From Brassica napus (taxonomy: Eukaryota; Streptophyta; Magnoliopsida; Brassicales; Brassicaceae), in the NCBI RefSeq assembly GCF_020379485.1, contig NC_063437.1, forward strand, positions 18,439,726-18,503,725: a DNA stretch of 64,000 bases. Reading direction: 5' to 3'. Shown one piece after another: positions 36,073 to 47,095 of this stretch. The notes beneath the pieces are model-generated. The model was given only the letters and a program-made list of their open reading frames with translations. It did no database searches and was not told the DNA's origin. Made by a program: the position numbers and the translations under genes. Position 1 is the stretch's first letter. The number at the start of each line of letters is the position of its first letter.

Positions 36073-36936
36073 TCAATGTCGTTTTAGAGCAATGGCTGAG
36101 ATGACAATGAGAAGGAGGAAGAAGACAATTCCAAGAGAAGCGGCTACAACTGCACTACTAGTAGCCTGGCAGAAGTCTCCAAACTGCTGACAAATGGGGA
36201 GCCAGTTAGTGTTTGGATTGCCGTTATGTGCAAGGTAGACAATTGCTGCTGTCGCAGCCGTCGCTGATGTAGTAAGCGTCACCACCACCTTCACCATAAC
36301 ATAAAAGAAAATATATTAATATGAAATAAAAAAAATATTGTTTCTTTGGAGAATAGGTTTATCAGTGAAATTACGGTGTTGGAGATAAGGAGGATAAGCC
36401 GGGGCAAGGAGGCAAGTGGACGGACAATAGTTACGATGGAGAAAGGAAGTGACAATACGAGATAGCTGGCGACAATGGCTATGGCTATCACAAAGAACCT
36501 TCAAAAACGATTTACATTTCTATATCATTAATTCATTAACTAATGGCTGGACAAGTTGAACAAAGTAACTATAAGCATTTATTGTATAAAAACATGATGT
36601 AAAATTAATAAGCATATGTTAAGAAAATGAAATTTTGGACTCACTGAAATGTGGCAAAGTCATCGTAACTGGCTTGGAACTGTAAGAACTGAGTAAAGAA
36701 GGGAAGAGTCTCCTCGGCTGTGTACATTACAGAAATACAGAGGAAGCCGTGATAGTGGTTACTATGGCCGCCAAACGGAGGAGGAAATCGAATATGGCCA
36801 AACCTCTCTTGTAGCCGCCTCCTGCGGTGGCTGCCACAAAGCGCTTCTTCTTCTTCTCGTCAACCACGACATGGCTTCTACTTTTGGTCACGGTACTTGA
36901 CTCGCCAATGTCAATGGTGGTAGACTCTTTCGCCAT
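36073..36936 (-). pseudogene. CASP1: CASP1-like copy 1, frameshifted
   Basis: Casparian strip membrane domain protein, a four-helix scaffold that places lignin machinery in the endodermis. Exons 36645-36936, 36375-36498 and 36073-36288 have good splice sites, and outside one lesion the product matches CASP1: [19 protein letters not shown] at the start, [10 protein letters not shown] helix 1, [12 protein letters not shown] helix 2, YLAHNGN...[14 protein letters not shown] in the second extracellular loop, and a C-terminal SAIALKRH. In exon 1, at 36728-36735, eight bases (TACAGAAA on the plus strand, beside a similar TACAGAGG) are extra relative to copy 2. They shift the frame and create a stop directly after ASSVFL, truncating the protein in its first helix. 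An assembly error is the main alternative. Confidence 0.88.
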
Positions 36937-38023
36937 TCTCTCTTGCGATTGGGGTTTAAAGAAATACAAAAGTGTATGTATTTTGTTTGTGTTGAAATGC
37001 TTTGGACTTGTGGTGGGAAACCAAAGGGAGATGGACAAGTGTTTATATAATGTATTAAGCAGTAATTGATTAGGAACAATTAGTAGCTAACTAACGACTA
37101 GTGTTTTAGTTTGATACTAAGGTTAGTTGATTTGTTAAGAGTCCAAGAAGAGGAGTTGTTGTTTCTTACTTTTTCCCCGCTTGATTGGCTTTGAGCTAAC
37201 AATTGAAGTGTAATGAAGTTGGCATACATATGTAGGCAAATGAGCTTTAATTATTTTCATTTTATTACATGCCAATAAAACAACCAACCCGAACTTTGTT
37301 AATTGAATGACTCCATTCCATTGTTTTGAAGCAAAGCATCCTCGTATGGTTATTAACTTATTCATGCATAAACAATCAGTCACTTGCAATATATCTTGGG
37401 GTTTAGAAAATAATTACAGTTTTGAAGCATCTTCCAGAAAAAATAGAGATCACATGTTCTTTAACTGTAGCTTCGCTATCTAAAACATAAGGATAACCCA
37501 GCTGACATTACCGATTATTAACTCTTTTGATTAGTCAACTATTGAACTTTCAGGCTTTCTATTAAATTCTATATGCTTCTCCTTTTGTTGAGACAAGACT
37601 TTCCATCAAAACTAGAAAAAAATGGATCGAAATAATTAAATATAAAATGACTTATTTATTTTGAAAACTTAAAACCAATATTTATTTGTTTTAATTTATT
37701 AAAAGAACAGAATCTTCGTTCTAACATACGATTACTTTATCTAGATGCAAATACACTAAATGTTAGTTTGTTTGATAAATTTGGCAAGTGATTTCGGATG
37801 ATGGTTCGAATGCAAAATCATTTGTATAAACATCCTCACAAATTTTCATTGTTTTCAGCTGAACCAAGACAAATCTTCTTAAAATATATATATGAACTTA
37901 CATTTTTAACACCATAATGATACCATATACTTATAACTCTCATGTTACACAAAGCACACGCTACACACATATACATGAAGACACTAGATCCCTTTTCCAT
38001 CTTGACAAGTGGAAAATATTAAA
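36937..38023. other. Intergenic between CASP copies
   Basis: Upstream region of copy 1 plus the 3' region of copy 2. At 37161-37180, GTTTCTTACTTTTTCCCCGC is the unfilled counterpart of the element insertion site at 39217. Confidence 0.6.
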
Positions 38024-38984
38024 TCAATGCCTTTTTAAGGCAATGGCTGAGATGACTATGAGAAGGACGAAGAAGACAACAGAGATAGAAGCGGCTACAA
38101 CTGCAGTACTCGCGGTTTGGCAGAAGTCACCAAATTGCTGACAAATAGGGAGCCAATTGGTGTTTGCATTGCCGTTATGTGCAAGGTAGACAATTGATGC
38201 TGCCGCAGCAGCAGCTGATGTGGTAAGTGTTAAGACCACCTTGAAATATACATAAAATTAAACAGAATGAATTAAATTAAAATAATAAATAAATAAATTG
38301 GATATAAAAAGTGGATATTACGGTGTCAGAGATGAGGAGGATGAGCCGGGGTACAACCGCAAGTGGACGTACAATAGTTACGATGGAGAAGGGAAGTGCT
38401 AGGACGAGATAGCTGGCTACGATGGCTATTGCTATCACAAAGAACCTTCAAAAAGATTTACATGTATATATTTCATTAAGTCATTAGTTTGAAAAGTTTA
38501 AAATGGATAACTACACAACTTTGCTATATATAATCGGAACATGACTACTCACAATAACATGAATTTTAATATTTGATTTCAGTTAAAACTATAAGAGTAA
38601 ATTATTAAAAAGTATATATAACCATAGTTAAAAATATACTAGTATATACATGTATTGTGTAAAACGTAATGTAAATTAGTAAGCATATATATTAAGAAAA
38701 TGTAAATGGACTTACTGAAATGTCGGGAAGTCATCGTAACCGGCTTGGAACTGTAAGAACTGAGTAAAGAAAGGCAGTGTCTCCTCGGCGGTGAACATGA
38801 CGGAGGAAGCCCCGATGGTGATTCCTATGGCCGCCAAACGGAGGAGGAAATCAAATATGGCCAAACCTCTCTTATGGCCTCCTCCTGCAGCTGCTGCCAC
38901 AAAGCCCTTCTTCTTCTCATGGCTTGTACTTTTGGTCACGGTGCTCGGCTCGCCAACCTCAATGGTGGTGGACTCTTTCGCCAT
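38024..38984 (-). CDS. CASP1: Casparian strip membrane domain protein 1 (copy 2, intact)
   Basis: Three exons (38716-38984, 38322-38445, 38024-38239) encode 202 residues, close to Arabidopsis CASP1 (At2g36100, about 206). CASPs polymerise in the endodermal plasma membrane and recruit peroxidases for Casparian strip lignin. Visible: cytosolic N terminus [20 protein letters not shown], four hydrophobic helices ([73 protein letters not shown]), the first loop [12 protein letters not shown], and the CASP-specific second-loop signature with [15 protein letters not shown], where the two Cys may form a disulphide. I chose the Met of MAKES; an in-frame Met lies four codons upstream. With copy 1 broken, this is probably the working gene. 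Confidence 0.95.
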
Positions 38985-39219
38985 TCTCTCTTGCAATTGG
39001 GATTCAAAGAAAGAAGAAGTGTGTTGTTTGTGTATTGAAGTGTTTTCTACTTGTGGTGGGAGACTAATGGAAGGTGGACAAGTATTTATATAGTCCTGGT
39101 TTTAAGTAATGACTGGTTAGAAATAATTAGCAGCTAATCAGTGATGAGCCTGTAAGTGTTTAATATTTAGTTTAGTTGATTTGTTAGAGTCCGGGAATAA
39201 GAGGAGTTGTTGCTTCTTA

Positions 39220-40853
39220 GAGCATCATTATCGGCACTTCTTAGGCCCATATCTTAGTATTTATGGATCAAAAATTAAATCAAAAACAATGAAAATCAAT
39301 ACAAACGTCTCTTAATTAAGAAGTTTTTTCCTCCGTCCTTAAGTGCCATGTGGCAGCTGCAGATTAGGTGTCCAAATCGAGTAGGGGAAAATTGCGGCTC
39401 TCCCGAATCTACTTTGTTTGGATTTTTTCGTGAACAGCAACCGCAAATCATACGCCGTCACGGCGGTCGGCGATGTGGTTCGAACCACGCTCGGGCCGCG
39501 AGGGATGGACAAGCTCATCCACGACGATAAGGGATCCGTCATCATTTCCAACGACGGCGCTACCATCATGAAGCTCCTCGACATTGTTCATCCCACAGCT
39601 AAGATCCTCGTCGATATCGCCAAATCTCAAGACTCAGAGGTGAGGATTTGCCTAATTGAGCTGGATCGTGGATCTTTAATGTTCGTATTAGGGATTGTGA
39701 TTCGGTTATGCAGATCTTAAAATGGTGATTGAGTTTTAATGATTTTTTTTCCTGTGATGGTTCTGTTGGTTGTTTAGGTAGGTGATGGGACGACTACAGT
39801 TGTTCTTCTTGCAGCTGAGTTTTTGAAGGAGGCTAAGCCGTTTGTTGAGGATGGTGTTCACTCTCAGAATCTGATTAGGAGTTATCGTACTGCGAGCACT
39901 TTGGTTTGTGTTTACTTCTCTTTTTTACATTTTGCAATTACTGGATTCTTTGTTACCCTAATAATAAGTTCCTGTTTAACCATATAGGCAATTGAGAAAG
40001 TTAAAGAACTCGCTGTTAGTATTGAGGGGAAGAGTGTGGAGGAAAAGAAAGGTCTGTTGGCTAAATGTGCTGCTACTACTCTTTCCTCTAAGCTTATTGG
40101 TGGGAGAGAATGAGTTTTTTGCTACTATGGTTGTTGATGATGTTATGGCTACTGGGAATGACGACAGGCTGAATTTGATTGGGATTAAAAAGGTAAAAGA
40201 CTTTTATCTTTTTAAAGCTTTTTTAATTGGCTTTGCATTGGAGTTAAGTTATTTTCTTATTCACTATGTCCAAACTTGTGTTATCTTCTGTTTATCCGGC
40301 AAATCAAACTCTGGCCATTGATGATTTTACATGGCTTTGTCAAATTCCAAATTCCAATAGGATAGCACGTACATTATTTCTATGCTTCATTCCACTACTA
40401 TGGTTGTTGATGCTGTTATGGTTTACTCTGCATGTTCCTGGAGGTAACATGCGAGACTCTTTCCTAGTTGATGGTTTTGCTGGTTTTGAACAACAGCCAA
40501 AGAAGTTTCTAAATCTCAATATCCTCCTGCTTAACATCAAATTGGAGTTGAAATCTGAGAAAGAAAACACTGAGATTAGGTTGGCATTATAATTTCAAGT
40601 TTTTTTTTGTAAGGTTTTTGGCAACTTTGTAATTTTCTTATGTTTTCAATTTAAATGTTATATGTTTTCTTAAACACATCTTTTATATGTTATTACTTAT
40701 TAACATAAATAATTTATTTACTAAGAAACAACATAAAGTTTCTACCAATAATCTGCATTTTTACTATTGTCTCTTAACATTGTCTCTTAGTATAAAAATA
40801 ATAATAAAAAAAAACTAAGAACTCAAAATTTTGTCCTAGCAATAATGTTGCTC
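39220..40853. mobile_element. Harbinger-like element carrying a CCT7 gene fragment
   Basis: Ends GAGCATCATTATCGG (39220) and, inverted, GAGCAACATTATTGC (40853) match at 12 of 15 positions, and the target trinucleotide TTA is duplicated at 39217-39219 and 40854-40856. TTA duplications and these ends match the short MITE at 62775-62960 in this same window (GGGCATCATTATCGG), so they belong to the same PIF/Harbinger-like group. No transposase. Most of the interior derives from a chaperonin gene. The tandem CASP copy 1 retains the empty site with a single TTA at 37166-37168, which confirms the boundaries independently. Confidence 0.87.
39421..40592 (+). pseudogene. CCT7: CCT7 (TCP-1 eta) chaperonin fragment
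   Basis: About the first third of the eta subunit of the cytosolic CCT chaperonin. Exon-like blocks: 39427-39640 ([20 protein letters not shown], then [12 protein letters not shown]), 39779-39903 ([19 protein letters not shown]), 39989-40191 (AIEKVKELAVSIEGKSVEEK ... FFATMVVDDVM) and 40430-40592 ([14 protein letters not shown] ... [11 protein letters not shown] ... [13 protein letters not shown]). Introns are retained, so it was copied from DNA, not from mRNA. Lesions: no N-terminal start exon, a one-base deletion near 40105, loss of about nine residues between LVDG and AGFEQQ, and truncation right after the ADP-domain start. It is not translatable as a chaperonin. The parent locus is presumably elsewhere in the genome (Arabidopsis counterpart At3g11830, from memory). 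Confidence 0.92.
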
Positions 40854-40856
40854 TTA

Positions 40857-41625
40857 CTTTCCCCACTTTACTGGGTCTCAGCTAATAATTCAAAATAGAA
40901 GAAAGCTAAAAATATCATATTTAAAATTATGAAGTTGGCATACGTAGGTATGCAAAAAAAACATAATTTAATTCTGAATGTTATAAAGTAGTAGATGAAG
41001 TTCTGAATGTTACATGTTGAACAATAAATTTTTGCTCATTTTGGTTTGCCACTAGTCAAAGACATGATGACGCTTCTCTTGTAATCCGTCAAGCCAAGCT
41101 CGTTTTCTCATAACATACAAGTCCTTTTTGTGTAAAAAATTATCCCATATGTATGCAATACAAGTATTACAGAGCACATGTGAAAGACTAGTCAAGTAAA
41201 TAGAATTCGAGGATGGCTAAAGAGAAATGATCCGATTTGTGACCTTCTTTGATACTCCTTCCAAAATGAGCCAGGTATGGTAAAGAACAACAAAAACATC
41301 CAAACAAAATAAAATAAAATGTTTTCAAATCAATTAAAACCTAGCTACGAGCCTAGAAGGGGAGAAGAAAACACAAACAAGCATAAACGCTTACAGATAC
41401 ATCAGGTTCTCAACATCATCTAATCCAATAACGTCCCAAATTTTAGTAAGATAGCGGTGGAATGTTTCTTTGATTTCAATTTTTTTCAAATGGTTGTTTT
41501 GTAGATTGTAAAGAAAAATGTGGAAAAGAGTGCTACTTTAAGGTTGAACGATCGTCTGGTAAGTGGTGGTATGGAGGTGATCAAGAGGCTCGGTAGTGTC
41601 CAAACCAATAACACCGACATGTAAA

Positions 41626-41698
<73 letters not shown>

Positions 41699-42103
41699 AA
41701 GCAACTGAGAATTGATCCATGGGAAAACCAAACGATTTGATGAAAAAAACATTTCTGTTGTAAACTTTCAGGCCAATCCATGAAGTGAAGATTCTGAGGA
41801 CCAAAGTGATTGATTAGTAAACCATGATGAAGAACCATAACTCTGTACTGATCCTTGTTACTACTATTGGACTTGTTTTTGACTCGAATTAGTCCCAAAA
41901 AAAAAAGTTACAAGGTTGATTTAATCTCTCTGTTCAACTTTAAATTGTTACATATAATGGAATATTTACTTACAAAACGGCCCCTTGAAATCAACGGATT
42001 CAGACAGAACACGTCATCAAGTCTTTTTCCGACAACGTGTCATCATGTTTCAACTCATATCCTCTAAAACTCTTATCTCTCACATCCTCTCGTCACCACC
42101 AAA
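40857..42103. other. Intergenic between CASP copy 2 and the plastid-type gene
   Basis: No supported gene. Open frames at 41538-41898 exist only because a TC repeat encodes Arg-Glu repeats; the flanking translation is unrecognised. Confidence 0.5.
41629..41697. repeat. (TC)n microsatellite, about 34 units
   Basis: Uninterrupted TC dinucleotide repeat of about 69 bp; likely length-polymorphic. Confidence 0.97.
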
Positions 42104-42422
42104 ATGTCTTACGCGGCAGCAGCGGCTCTGTTTTTCCCGTCTACTGCGAGCGTCCGATCTCCGGCTAAGTTCCTTCTCCGTCCCTCCAACCCTCTTCGGC
42201 TTCTCGTTCCTCCGACAAATGGCGCAGCGAGCACCAAGAACGCCGCACGCAGGCAAATGAAGAGGACATTTGTAGTCGCAAATGCTTTGCCTGTGGAGGA
42301 AGACGGTGTGTCACTCGGTACCATGAAGCTTCCCATGGATACCGATATTGCAAGATTCGAGACTCTTCTCTTTCAGGTAAACTGTTGAAATGTAAAACAT
42401 GCAAAGCTGGAATAGCTCAGTT

Positions 42423-42453
<31 letters not shown>

Positions 42454-42893
42454 GGGAGGTTCGACCCCTCCTTCTAGCGATTTTTGCTTATATTATTTTT
42501 TGTTGTTGTTGCAACAGTGGGCGAACAGTCTTTGCCAAGGAGCCAACATACCTCTTCCTGTTCCTCTCAAGGTGATTTTCTATGGATCAATATCTAAATG
42601 TCAACAAGTTTTGGCTACTGATGATACGAATCAAACTAGAGCAGGTGGATAGAATAAGTGGAGGAGCGAGGTTAGGATTCATAGTGATCGAGGATGAAGG
42701 CAAAACAGATGTTCCGGTTTACATAGACTGTTTGGTATACCAGAGCACAGAGAGTGGTTCAGGCTCAGGACCAGTGTTCCGAGCGACGCGTAATGGGAGG
42801 AAGAAAGATAAGGCACCTCCGGGAGAAGAAAGGATCATGAGAAGTCTCTTAGGAGCACTCAAAAGAGCCGTGGAACTTGCTCGTGTCTCATAG
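42104..42893 (+). CDS. Conserved plant protein, predicted chloroplast-targeted
   Basis: Three exons (42104-42376, 42518-42571, 42645-42893) join in phase 0 into 191 residues. The N terminus is rich in Ala, Ser and Arg with few acids (MSYAAAAALFFPSTASVRSP...), a classical chloroplast transit peptide of about 50-60 residues. The mature part includes LPMDTDIARFETLLFQWANS, then VDRISGGARLGFIVIEDEG, VPVYIDCLVY and a C-terminal helix LLGALKRAVELARVS. The sequence and position match the small unnamed Arabidopsis gene At2g36145 as I remember it. No biochemical function is known to me. The first intron contains a complete tRNA-Asn gene. Confidence 0.9.
42406..42479 (+). tRNA. tRNA-Asn (GTT), inside an intron
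   Basis: 74 bases with a full cloverleaf: acceptor GCTGGAA/TTCTAGC (one G-T wobble), D arm GCTC/GAGC, anticodon stem TGTGG/CCACA around loop CTGTTAA (anticodon GTT), T stem GGAGG/CCTCC around TTCGACC, discriminator G. Right after it comes A then TTTTT, a polymerase III terminator. It lies in the first intron of the plastid-type gene, same strand. It looks functional; no CCA is encoded, as expected for a nuclear gene. Confidence 0.97.
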
Positions 42894-43055
42894 AAACTAT
42901 ACTCTTTTGAATCCATTGTCTGACATTATTTCTCCTTGTATTTAATGTCTTGGCATCATCATCTATGTAAGAATCAGTCTGGTCTATAGTTTATACAACA
43001 TTGATATAGTCCAGGACCCAAAGTCAAACCAATGTTCGCTGATCTTCCACCAAAT

Positions 43056-43096
43056 GATGGTTTGGCCGAGCGGCCTAAGGCATCATATTTAGGCTT
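43056..43096 (+). pseudogene. tRNA-Leu 5' half (pseudogene)
   Basis: GATGGTTTGGCCGAGCGGCC followed by TAAGGCATCATATTTAGGC matches the acceptor 5' strand, D arm and anticodon region of plant tRNA-Leu(TAG). The anticodon stem is already mutated and the sequence passes into a repeat at about 43100; the 3' half (variable arm, T arm) is absent here and beyond the repeat. Confidence 0.8.
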
Positions 43097-43103
43097 TTCC
43101 TCT

Positions 43104-43904
43104 AGGCATGGGAATTTTACCAAAGATCCAAACTAAATTGAACAGAAAAAAAATCTTATTCAAAATGTCTGAACTGAACCATCCATTTCACAATTCTTTA
43201 TCCGAATTACCTAATATCTTATTCGGAATACCTCAGAAACCAAATCGAGTCGATCCAAACCAATTTGGGGGTTTTAAAAGGATATCCGAAATCACTGACA
43301 CGAACATTACCGATACCCGAAATATTAAAGCCTACTTCAAAAACCACAACCTTGTTAGGCATGGACATTCGAGTAAGGATAATATCCATTCGGATATCGT
43401 TTTTTGGATTTTGAAAAATGATCACATTCGGGTATTACAAAAAACCGGGCTGGGTTCAAGCCGGATCCTCCCGGATCCAGGTTGGTTCGGGTTTTATCCG
43501 AAATAACCAAACTACTCGATTCGATTCAGGTATTTTATATCCAAATTACTCTAACTTTTCTAAAATAATTTAAAATCCCAAAATACTCAATTTATATGGC
43601 TCGAATTGATTATTTTTTGTCCGAAAATATCCATATACATAAAGTTATTTGAGTATTTTTTATCCAAAACATCTATTTTTATCTATAAATACCTAAAGCA
43701 ACTAATATATTTGATTTATAATTTTAATTTTAGGTATTAATACTATTATAAATATAATTTAAAATAATATTATATGTATATATAATTATATGTTTGGTTA
43801 TGTTTGGATACTCATTCGGTTTTCGGTACGGATCGGGTATCCTATTTTTCGGGTCAGTTCGGGTAAATAGTTCGGGTATGAATATTATACCCAGCCCTAG
43901 CCCT
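43104..43904. mobile_element. hAT-like repeat abutting the tRNA-Leu fragment
   Basis: About 800 bp of crucifer-repeat-like sequence full of TATCCGAA, TTCGGGT and CCAAACC words. One end reads CTAGGCATGGG and the other, inverted, CTAGGGCTGGG. No clean 8-bp duplication was found, so the limits are approximate. The open frame 43108-43506 is part of the repeat. Confidence 0.5.
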
Positions 43905-44002
43905 CATGTATTTTTGTACGTCTTCAAATTCAAGAAACGGCGACGTTGCTAGCTGAGGAGGCATCAACAAACTGGTAATTTAAATTGGGTGGAGCTAATG
44001 AA

Positions 44003-44050
44003 GCCCAATAGTGAAGATTCAGCCCAAAAGTATTAAACCCTAGTATAAAA
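44003..44050 (+). promoter_or_regulatory. RPS14 promoter: site II motifs and telo-box
   Basis: GCCCAA (inverted site II, TTGGGC) at 44003-44008 and 44022-44027, then telo-box AAACCCTA at 44035-44042 and TATAAAA just after. Site II plus telo-box is the standard pairing in plant ribosomal protein gene promoters. Confidence 0.8.
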
Positions 44051-44151
44051 CCGATTCTTGACTCTGCAATCTTCTTCTTCTTTCCAAACTCCGTGACGGC
44101 GTAAGCTACAAGAACAAGAGGCTCTTTCATATCCTTTACTTGCCCTAAACC

Positions 44152-46275
<2,124 letters not shown>

Positions 46276-47095
46276 TCTGTTTTAATTTTCCCCCGAGAAG
46301 CTCATTTATTTATGTTATGTTTTTGTGTTTCTCTTGAAAGACATCTCTAGTGTTTTAAGACAAACTCGTTTCAGTCAAATTTTGATGTTAAAAGACTAAA
46401 TGAAAGCAAAATCATTCATCTCTTCTAAAAAAACATCCTAAACCCTAAGGCTTTCACGATTCCAAAAGCGTTACTGGTAAATAACCGAATAAGAACGTTG
46501 ATGGGTTTTATCAGTGGGTGAAGGAATCTATTAGCATTGACGTGTATAGAAAGCAACTCTTATAGAGGATTAAGAGGTTTTATATATCGTTTGTTAGCAA
46601 ACACAAGGAACCCACATTTGATTTGTGCCACTCTATTTTTAGTGGACCATTGCGGCAAACCTCTTTCTTACAGAGCTTAGAGAGACCAAGAAGATCCGGC
46701 TGAGTTGGTAACAAAGCTCATTTATCTATGATCTATTTTTGTGTTTCCATTAAAAGTTCATGTATTGTAGTCTTCATTGTAGTATCGAATAAATACTAAT
46801 ATCATAAACGAAAAATGGCATTTAGGTGTAACCATGCTAATAGATGGTTATCTTTTTGTTTAAAACAACATTTCCCAACTTAGATCCAAGTATCCAACGA
46901 CAGATTCTTGTTGTTTATTGAGTTATCAGTAGAAAGGTACAGTACATATATTAAGTGCGGACATGCACTAATCATACTTGATAAAACAGAAAATCACATA
47001 GTTTTTCTTTCTAATGACATCAAATTATCTCGCAATTACTTTACCATCACTATAAGAAAGAAAAGGATAAAGGAGAGAGTTAATTAAAGTCTACA
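46276..47095. other. Convergent intergenic, RPL40 to cwINV4
   Basis: 3' UTRs and AT-rich spacer. No gene seen. Confidence 0.6.

Larger units (their letters stand above)
35935..40970. repeat. Tandem duplication containing the two CASP1 copies
   Basis: The unit about 35935-37260 is repeated at about 37890-40970: the 3' UTR, three exons, introns, 5' flank and a stretch about 200 bp upstream all align. Copy 2 is interrupted by a 1,634-bp element (39220-40853). Upstream anchors: GAGGAGTTGTTGTTTCTTAC at 37150 versus GAGGAGTTGTTGCTTCTTAG at 39201, and ATGAAGTTGGCATAC at 37213 and 40930. Confidence 0.85.

Noticed and set aside
41538..41898. Minus-strand proteins with long Arg-Glu repeats
   Set aside because: The repeats are a translation of the (TC)n microsatellite; the flanking residues match no family.
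43108..43506. 132-residue plus-strand frame
   Set aside because: It lies inside a repeat made of TATCCGAA/TTCGGGT words; low-information translation.
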